A stretch of DNA of 64,000 nt. It comes from Aestuariimicrobium kwangyangense DSM 21549. GTDB taxonomy: Bacteria; Actinomycetota; Actinomycetes; Propionibacteriales; Propionibacteriaceae. Positions 59,010 through 64,000 of this stretch are shown here, one piece after another (position 1 is the stretch's first letter; each line of letters starts with the position of its first letter). The position numbers and the translations under genes were made by a program. The notes beneath the pieces were generated by a model. It was not told where the DNA came from. It saw nothing but the letters and a program-made list of their open reading frames with translations, and did not search any database. The DNA is taken from positions 372,001 to 436,000 of the forward strand of contig NZ_ATXE01000001.1 in NCBI RefSeq assembly GCF_000421525.1, read 5' to 3'.

Positions 59010-59041
59010 CTGGTCGCTGGTCACTGGTCACTGGTCACTGG
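59010..59041. repeat. 7-bp tandem repeat across the stop codon of the GNAT-ankyrin gene
   Basis: CTGGTCA (once CTGGTCG) repeats four times plus a partial unit. The stop codon of the minus-strand gene (59028-59030) lies inside it. Loss or gain of a unit would shift the reading frame near the C-terminus. Confidence 0.8.
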
Positions 59042-60230
59042 CGGCCCGGATCAACTCCGCGATCCGCGGATGCCCCGTTGCCACCGCCCATCCCAGTGGG
59101 GTGCCGTGGAACTGCGAGTCACGGGCTGTGAGGTCGGCACCGGCGCCGAGCAGCACGACCGTGAGCCCCTCGTTCCCCGAGGCCGCCGCGTGGTGCAGGG
59201 GACGGGCATCCCACGGTTGGGTGACCAGTTCCCGAGCCCTCGGGTCGTCTGCAGCGGCGGTGGCCTCTTGGGTGAGGCCGAGGCTCCACATCGCGACCAG
59301 GTCGGGCACCTGACCGCGCCGCACCAGGGCGTGCAGTACCTCTGGTTGTCCGAAGCGGGCCGCCAACTGCTGGCCCGACAGGCCGCACCAGAAGAGCTCC
59401 GGCACGTCAGCCGGCAACCTGTCGATCGCCCCCGACCCGATGGCGCGCACCCCAGCCTGTTCGTGCTCGGGTGGGTCGGCGAGCAACCGGTTCGTCGAGC
59501 GCAGCCAGGTCTGGCCGACCCCGACCTGGCGGAATCCCGCGGTCTCGTAGACATGCTTGGCCATCGGGGTGCTGTTGAGTCCCATCATGGTGGCGCCACC
59601 ATCACGAGCCGTGCGCACCGCGGCCTCGGTCAGCGCCTCACCGATTCCCCGGCGGCGGTACTGGTCGGCGACGCCGACGTTGAACAACCCCGCCCAGCCA
59701 TGGTCGTCGAGGTGGACGACCGCCTGCCCGACGGCGCGACCGTCCTCGTCCGCCACGAGCCAGTGGATGTCGTCAGTCTGCCGCGCGAACTGCTCCAACT
59801 GGGGCGCGGAGGCGTAGGGAACCGCCGCCGCGAGCAGCGGCGCGATGTCATCGGGCCGGCCCAGGCGGACGACGCCCGGCCACGCGGGCGAGCAGGAATC
59901 AGGATCAGCAGGGACGGCGTCCGTTCGCAGGTCGGCCACCATCCACCACGGCTCGAACCCGACCCGCCAGCCACCCGCCAGCAGGGTGAGGTCCAGTCCT
60001 GGGTCGGGGGTGTGCGACCACACGATCGCGTCGAGAGCACCCATCCTGCGCACCCAGTCGATGGCCGCCCCGAGGTGGGCGACCGTCTCGTCCGCACTGT
60101 CGGGCAGCATCAGGTGGGCGAACGTGCCGGTGACGCCGGCCCGTAGCGTGCCGAACCCACGCACCCGATCGGGCGGGGTGAGTCGCTCCTGCCATCGGAT
60201 CTGGTTGTTGAAGAAGGGTGCGGACGACAT
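59028..60230 (-). CDS. GNAT acetyltransferase fused to ankyrin repeats
   Basis: The 400-residue protein combines two things rarely joined in bacteria. Residues about 125-245 are a GNAT domain with the acetyl-CoA loop in VGVADQYRRRGIGEALTEAA and a GLNSTPMAKHVYETAGF end. Residues about 265-397 contain ankyrin repeats: FWCGLSGQQLAARFGQPEVL with LHALVRRGQ, then ARPLHHAAASGNEGLTVVLL with GAGADLTARDS, and GTPLGWAVATGHPRIAELI. Residues 1-120 resemble a degenerate second GNAT half. The ankyrin part may choose a protein partner. The ATG follows AGGAGA. It is adjacent to no obvious partner. Confidence 0.8.
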   Translation of the reverse strand: MSSAPFFNNQIRWQERLTPPDRVRGFGTLRAGVTGTFAHLMLPDSADETVAHLGAAIDWVRRMGALDAIVWSHTPDPGLDLTLLAGGWRVGFEPWWMVADLRTDAVPADPDSCSPAWPGVVRLGRPDDIAPLLAAAVPYASAPQLEQFARQTDDIHWLVADEDGRAVGQAVVHLDDHGWAGLFNVGVADQYRRRGIGEALTEAAVRTARDGGATMMGLNSTPMAKHVYETAGFRQVGVGQTWLRSTNRLLADPPEHEQAGVRAIGSGAIDRLPADVPELFWCGLSGQQLAARFGQPEVLHALVRRGQVPDLVAMWSLGLTQEATAAADDPRARELVTQPWDARPLHHAAASGNEGLTVVLLGAGADLTARDSQFHGTPLGWAVATGHPRIAELIRAASDQ

Positions 60231-60402
60231 GGCATCTCCTGTGGTTCACGCACGGTGGCGAGGGGTTCCCCCACCATCCCAGAGCATCTGGGGGCCACGC
60301 GCCCCTGCGACCACACAGTGCGGCGGTGAACGGGCCCCCTCTCGCTAGAGTGGGCCCGTCTGGTCAGCGGTTCCGCTGGCACCCCGCCGCAAAGGAGTCC
60401 TG

Positions 60403-61470
60403 GTGCGCGTCGTCAGCATCGTGGGAGCCCGTCCTCAGTTCGTGAAGCTCGCCCCCGTGGCCAAGGCGTTCGCCGAAGCCGGGATAGACCACAAGATCGT
60501 CCACACCGGGCAGCACTATGACGTCAACATGTCGGACTCGTTCTTCGTGGAGTTGGGCATCCCCGCCCCCGACGTGCACCTGGGTGTCGGCGGCGGCACC
60601 CACGGCGCCATGACCGGACGCATGCTCGAGGGGCTCGACCCCATCCTCACCGACCTCGCCCCCGACTGGGTGCTGGTCTACGGCGACACCAATTCGACCA
60701 TCGCCGGCACCTTGTCGGCGGTGAAGATGCACATGAAGGTGGCCCACCTGGAGGCCGGACTGCGGTCCTTCAACCGGCGCATGCCCGAGGAGCACAACCG
60801 CGTGATGACCGACCACGCGGCCGACCTGTGCCTCGCCCCGACCAAACTCGCCATGCAGCACCTGGCCGACGAAGGTCTGGCCGGGCGTTCGGTGCTGGTC
60901 GGCGACGTCATGACCGATGTCTGCCTGCAGGTGCGTGACGCGGTGCTGGCCCAACCCCGTCCCGTCCCGGGCATCCCGGACGACCGACCGTTCATCCTCG
61001 CGACCATCCACCGCGCCGACAACACCGACGACCCCGAGCGCCTCACCGCCGTGCTCAATGCACTCGGCGCCCTCGACCGCGACGTCTACCTGCCCGTGCA
61101 CCCGCGGGTGAAGGCGCGAGCCGAGTCGCAGGGCATCGCACTCGAACGCGGCAACCTGCACGTGATCGAGCCGCTGGCCTATCCCGACATGGTCAACGCT
61201 GTCGTCCACGCCGACGGGGTGGTCACCGACTCCGGCGGTCTGCAGAAGGAGGCCTTCCTGCTCGGCACCGTCTGCACCACCGTGCGTACCGAGACCGAGT
61301 GGAGCGAGACCGTGGACAACGGTTGGAACATCCTCGACCCCGAACTCACGCAACTGGCCACCTCGGCCGCTCGCCCCGCCCCCGCAGCGGACCCCTCGGC
61401 CCCTTACGGCGACGGCCGCGCGGCAGCCGAGGTGGCCCGCGTCCTGCTGGCGCAGCCCGGTCAGGACTGA
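60403..61470 (+). CDS. wecB: Non-hydrolysing UDP-N-acetylglucosamine-type 2-epimerase (WecB/WbpI-like)
   Basis: The 355-residue GT-B-like enzyme has the WecB signatures: VSIVGARPQFVKLAPVAKAF, HTGQHYDVNMSDSFFVELGI, YGDTNSTIAGTLSAVKMHM, HLEAGLRSFNRRMPEEHNRV and TDSGGLQKEAFLLGT. Family members epimerise C2 of UDP-GlcNAc, or in the WbpI type of UDP-2,3-diacetamido-glucuronate. As WbpA, B, D and E relatives are in this window, the WbpI role is the better guess, but sequence alone cannot separate them. The GTG follows AAAGGAG. It is followed 4 nt later by a glycosyltransferase gene. Confidence 0.88.
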   Translation: MRVVSIVGARPQFVKLAPVAKAFAEAGIDHKIVHTGQHYDVNMSDSFFVELGIPAPDVHLGVGGGTHGAMTGRMLEGLDPILTDLAPDWVLVYGDTNSTIAGTLSAVKMHMKVAHLEAGLRSFNRRMPEEHNRVMTDHAADLCLAPTKLAMQHLADEGLAGRSVLVGDVMTDVCLQVRDAVLAQPRPVPGIPDDRPFILATIHRADNTDDPERLTAVLNALGALDRDVYLPVHPRVKARAESQGIALERGNLHVIEPLAYPDMVNAVVHADGVVTDSGGLQKEAFLLGTVCTTVRTETEWSETVDNGWNILDPELTQLATSAARPAPAADPSAPYGDGRAAAEVARVLLAQPGQD

Positions 61471-61474
61471 CACC

Positions 61475-62560
61475 TTGCGCATCGTCCACCTGTCGACGGT
61501 CCACCACGACTGGGACAACCGGATCGTCAACAAGGAATGTCGGGCACTCGCCGAGGCCGGGCATGAGGTGCATCTGGTCATCTCCGCGGACGAGGACAGG
61601 GTCACCCACGGCGTCCACGTGCACGCCATCCAGCGCCGTTCGCGCGCGAGGCGACTGCTCGGCTCGCAATGGGAGGGCTGGCGCAAGGTCGCGGAGCTGA
61701 AGCCCGACCTCGTGCACATCCACGACCCCGAACTGATCCCCATGGGGGTCACGTTCGCCCGAACCCGGGGCGTGCCGCTCATCTACGACGCCCACGAGGA
61801 CCTCGTCAAGCAACTGACCACCAAGCCGTGGCTCGGTCCGCGCACGGCCAGGCTGATCAACCCCGTGGCGCGGCAACTGCTGCACCTCGCGGACGCCAAC
61901 TGTGCCGCGATCGTCACGGCCACCGATGACATCGCCGCCTCGTTCTCACCCACCCGCGGGGGCCGGGACCGTCCGGTCGTGACCGTGCGCAACCTGCCGT
62001 GGGGTCGGGACTTCACCGTCGTCGATGTCGCCCGCAACCCCCGCACCGCCGTCTACACCGGCGACCTGACCCAGGAGCGCGGGGCGTCACTGATGGTTCA
62101 CGCGATCGAACAGGCACCGGAGGCGACCCTGGTGCTCGCCGGACGACTGCTCGTCCCGGAGTCAGAGATCGAGCGTCCCCAGGTGGACTACCGGGGACTG
62201 GTGCCCCCGTCCGAACTCCCCGGGATCATCGCCGGAGCCCGGGTGGGGCTGATCTTCCTGAAGAGGTTGCCCAACTACGAGAACTCGATCCCCACCAAGG
62301 TCTTCGAGTACATGGCATCGGGGGTCCCCTTCCTGGCCACCGACTTCGCCTCGTGGAAGCAACTGTTCGGGGGCTGTGAGGGTGGTGTCTTCGTCGACTC
62401 CGACGATCCCGAGGCGGTCGTCCGCGAACTGAAGTCGCTGCTGGACGATCCCGAGCGCTGCGCCGAACTCGGTCGTCGGGGTCGACGGGCCGTGGAGCAG
62501 GAGTTCAGCTTCGAGGCCGAGGCCACCAAGCTGGTGGGACTGGTCGAGACACTGGGCTGA
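61475..62560 (+). CDS. Glycosyltransferase family 4
   Basis: The 361-residue protein starts MRIVHLSTVHHDWDNRIVNK, a frequent start in WcfI/WbpJ-like GT4 enzymes. The N-domain has LVHIHDPELIPMGVTFARTR and PLIYDAHEDLVKQL. The donor-binding C-domain has YTGDLTQERGASLMVHAIEQ, GARVGLIFLKRLPNYENSIP and TKVFEYMASGVPFLATDF. The start is a TTG 4 nt after the stop of the 2-epimerase gene, which suggests one transcript. It may transfer the di-N-acetylated mannuronic acid made by the pathway. This is inferred from position only. Confidence 0.87.
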   Translation: MRIVHLSTVHHDWDNRIVNKECRALAEAGHEVHLVISADEDRVTHGVHVHAIQRRSRARRLLGSQWEGWRKVAELKPDLVHIHDPELIPMGVTFARTRGVPLIYDAHEDLVKQLTTKPWLGPRTARLINPVARQLLHLADANCAAIVTATDDIAASFSPTRGGRDRPVVTVRNLPWGRDFTVVDVARNPRTAVYTGDLTQERGASLMVHAIEQAPEATLVLAGRLLVPESEIERPQVDYRGLVPPSELPGIIAGARVGLIFLKRLPNYENSIPTKVFEYMASGVPFLATDFASWKQLFGGCEGGVFVDSDDPEAVVRELKSLLDDPERCAELGRRGRRAVEQEFSFEAEATKLVGLVETLG

Positions 62561-62595
62561 TCCGGTTCGGCGTGGTCTCGACCGTCACGGCGAGT

Positions 62596-63987
62596 TCAGT
62601 GCAGCACCACGGTGCCCGCGGGCAGCGTGATGCCCTCGACCGCCTGCTCCTCGTCGGCACCGGCCGAGGACACCTTGTCGAACAGGATCTTGACGGTCTG
62701 CAGCATGATCTTGAGGTCGAGCACCGGTGAGTAGCGCTTGATGTAGAGCAGGTCGAAGTTGAGCTTCGACTCGAAGTCGCTGGCGTACTTGCCGTACACC
62801 TGCGCATAGCCCGTGACCCCGGCACGCACGTTGTGCCGCAACGGGTAGTGGCGGTTCAGTTCGGTGAACTGCTCGACGAAGAACGGACGCTCCGGCCGCG
62901 GCCCCACCAGCGACATGTCACCCTTGAGCACGTTGATCAGCTGCGGGAGTTCGTCGATCCGCATCGAGCGCAGGTACTTGCCGATGCCGGTGACCCGAGC
63001 ATCGTTGCCGGTGGCCAGCACCGGTCCCGACTGCTTCTCGGCGTCCGCGGTCATCGACCTGAACTTGAGGATGTCGAATCGACGGTTGTTCTTGGTGATC
63101 CGCACCTGCCGGTAGAACACGGGACCGGGCGAGGTGGCCTTCACCAGCAGCGCCGTCACCACCAGGATCGGAGAGGTCAGCACGACCCCGACCAGGGCCA
63201 CCAGGAAGTCCCCGGCGCGCTTGAGCAGTTCGTACTCAGCGGGGATCTTGAAGGGGGTCACCAACACGATCGACTCGTCCTCGATCGACATGATGTTGGG
63301 GTTGATCATCAGCAGCCGGTTGAAGTCGGCGGTGAAGAAGACCTCCTTGCGCTGTCCCAACAGGTAGTCGACGATGGCCCCTCGGGTGCCGGCGTCGATC
63401 AGGTCCGAGACGTGCACGGAGTCGTACTCGTCGAGGTGGCGCTGGAGGTGCTCGACGTAGTTGCCGTCGACGACGTGGGTGAGGCGGTGTCGGCTGGCTC
63501 GGTTCGAGGTGAGGTTGCGGACGGCCCTCGACGCGTGGTCGGGGATGGTGAGCACCATCACCCGCTTGTTGCCGCGCACCTTGCGGTAGATCGCGTAGAC
63601 CAGCACCCGCCAGATCGAGAGCACCACGAAGCCCAGCACCAGGTTGATGACGATCACACCGCGCGGGAACGCGAAGAAGTTGCCGAAGAAGGTGGTGACG
63701 CCGATCAGGCCCGAGACGATGATCTGGTTGATCAGCGTGATGATCACCAGGTCGAGCGGGGTCTTGTTGTAGAGCACGTAGATGCCCGAGAACGCGCTCA
63801 CCACGACGAACGCCACCAGCGCAAAGCTGAACGTCGAGGTGATGGCATCGAGGTTGCGGGCGGGCACGGGGTTGCGCAGCCCGAACCGCAGCACGGCCGA
63901 GAAGAACAGCACCGCCGTGAAGATCGCCGCCTCTGCGACCACCATCAGCAGCTTCTGTGCCTTGGCGAAGTTGTCCTCGCGCGTCAA
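62596..63987 (-). CDS. Polyprenyl-phosphate sugar-1-phosphate transferase (initiating, WcaJ/WbaP-type)
   Basis: The 463-residue protein has four or five N-terminal membrane helices, a cytoplasmic nucleotide-fold domain (RVMVLTIPDHASRAVRNLTS) and the C-terminal PF02397 domain. The latter has KRAGDFLVALVGVVLTSPIL (a membrane-dipping helix), PGPVFYRQVRITKNNRRFDI, KFRSMTADAE and DELPQLINVLKGDMSLVGPR. It puts the first sugar phosphate on undecaprenyl phosphate and so starts repeat-unit synthesis. The start is a TTG with GGAGGAA 3 nt upstream. It converges on the GT4 gene. Only 13 bp of the window lie upstream. Confidence 0.9.
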   Translation of the reverse strand: MTREDNFAKAQKLLMVVAEAAIFTAVLFFSAVLRFGLRNPVPARNLDAITSTFSFALVAFVVVSAFSGIYVLYNKTPLDLVIITLINQIIVSGLIGVTTFFGNFFAFPRGVIVINLVLGFVVLSIWRVLVYAIYRKVRGNKRVMVLTIPDHASRAVRNLTSNRASRHRLTHVVDGNYVEHLQRHLDEYDSVHVSDLIDAGTRGAIVDYLLGQRKEVFFTADFNRLLMINPNIMSIEDESIVLVTPFKIPAEYELLKRAGDFLVALVGVVLTSPILVVTALLVKATSPGPVFYRQVRITKNNRRFDILKFRSMTADAEKQSGPVLATGNDARVTGIGKYLRSMRIDELPQLINVLKGDMSLVGPRPERPFFVEQFTELNRHYPLRHNVRAGVTGYAQVYGKYASDFESKLNFDLLYIKRYSPVLDLKIMLQTVKILFDKVSSAGADEEQAVEGITLPAGTVVLH

Positions 63988-64000
63988 GGTTCCTCCGCGG

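Overview
The window is about 69% GC, with dense genes, frequent GTG and TTG starts and strong third-position GC bias. This points to a high-GC actinobacterium. The mix of genes (a membrane-fused copper nitrite-reductase-like protein, a DUF5318-ponA-mannosyltransferase block like mycobacterial Rv0049-Rv0051, BioQ-type biotin boxes, leaderless starts) would fit Propionibacteriaceae or a relative, but the genus cannot be fixed from sequence alone. No phage, transposase, CRISPR array or plasmid gene is seen, so this looks like chromosome.

Layout. 0-5 kb: the end of a YhgE/Pip-type membrane protein, a three-part membrane/cupredoxin/NirK-like copper protein and a small membrane protein. 5-11 kb: an acetyltransferase, glycan-degrading enzymes (GH29 fucosidase, GH127 arabinofuranosidase), a pair of unknown small proteins with their own promoter and terminator, and an aldo/keto reductase. 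11-20 kb: an exported protein, a lipoprotein sugar dehydrogenase, a three-gene polyol/sugar-acid dehydrogenase operon facing a TetR regulator, OsmC and a second long-chain mannitol-type dehydrogenase. 20-23 kb: three compact regulator units, MarR with an F420-reductase-like oxidoreductase, a monooxygenase-like small protein, and ArsR with a zinc-type CDF exporter. 23-28 kb: cofactor synthesis, bioB behind two tandem BioQ-type boxes and ribD-ribE-ribBA-ribH behind an FMN riboswitch. 28-32 kb: an MFS transporter, a ferritin-like protein, tRNA-Ala(TGC), an NAD-binding protein and a LysE exporter. 32-38.5 kb: a cell-envelope block of DUF5318, a class A penicillin-binding protein, two lipid-linked mannosyltransferase-like membrane proteins and an ion permease.

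38.5-64 kb is a Wzx/Wzy-type polysaccharide locus. It holds four glycosyltransferases, a flippase, three O-antigen-polymerase/ligase-like proteins, a chain-length protein and, at the far end, the initiating polyprenyl-phosphate sugar transferase. Five enzymes (nucleotide-sugar dehydrogenase, Gfo/Idh/MocA oxidoreductase, DegT aminotransferase, hexapeptide acetyltransferase, non-hydrolysing 2-epimerase) together match the known WbpA-B-E-D-I route to UDP-2,3-diacetamido-2,3-dideoxymannuronic acid, so that sugar is the best guess for a repeat-unit residue. A small island of glycan hydrolases (GH5 with a ricin lectin domain, GH2), a Kef-type antiporter, a fumarylacetoacetase-family enzyme and a GNAT-ankyrin fusion interrupts it.

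The least described material is between and around genes. There are two families of long imperfect palindromes, each present twice at exactly the same length (73 bp and 85 bp), and a third single 77-bp palindrome. Ten genes have a TANNNT hexamer 6-8 nt before a start codon with no convincing Shine-Dalgarno, which suggests leaderless transcripts, especially in the polysaccharide locus. Several clear palindromic operators lie beside local regulators.
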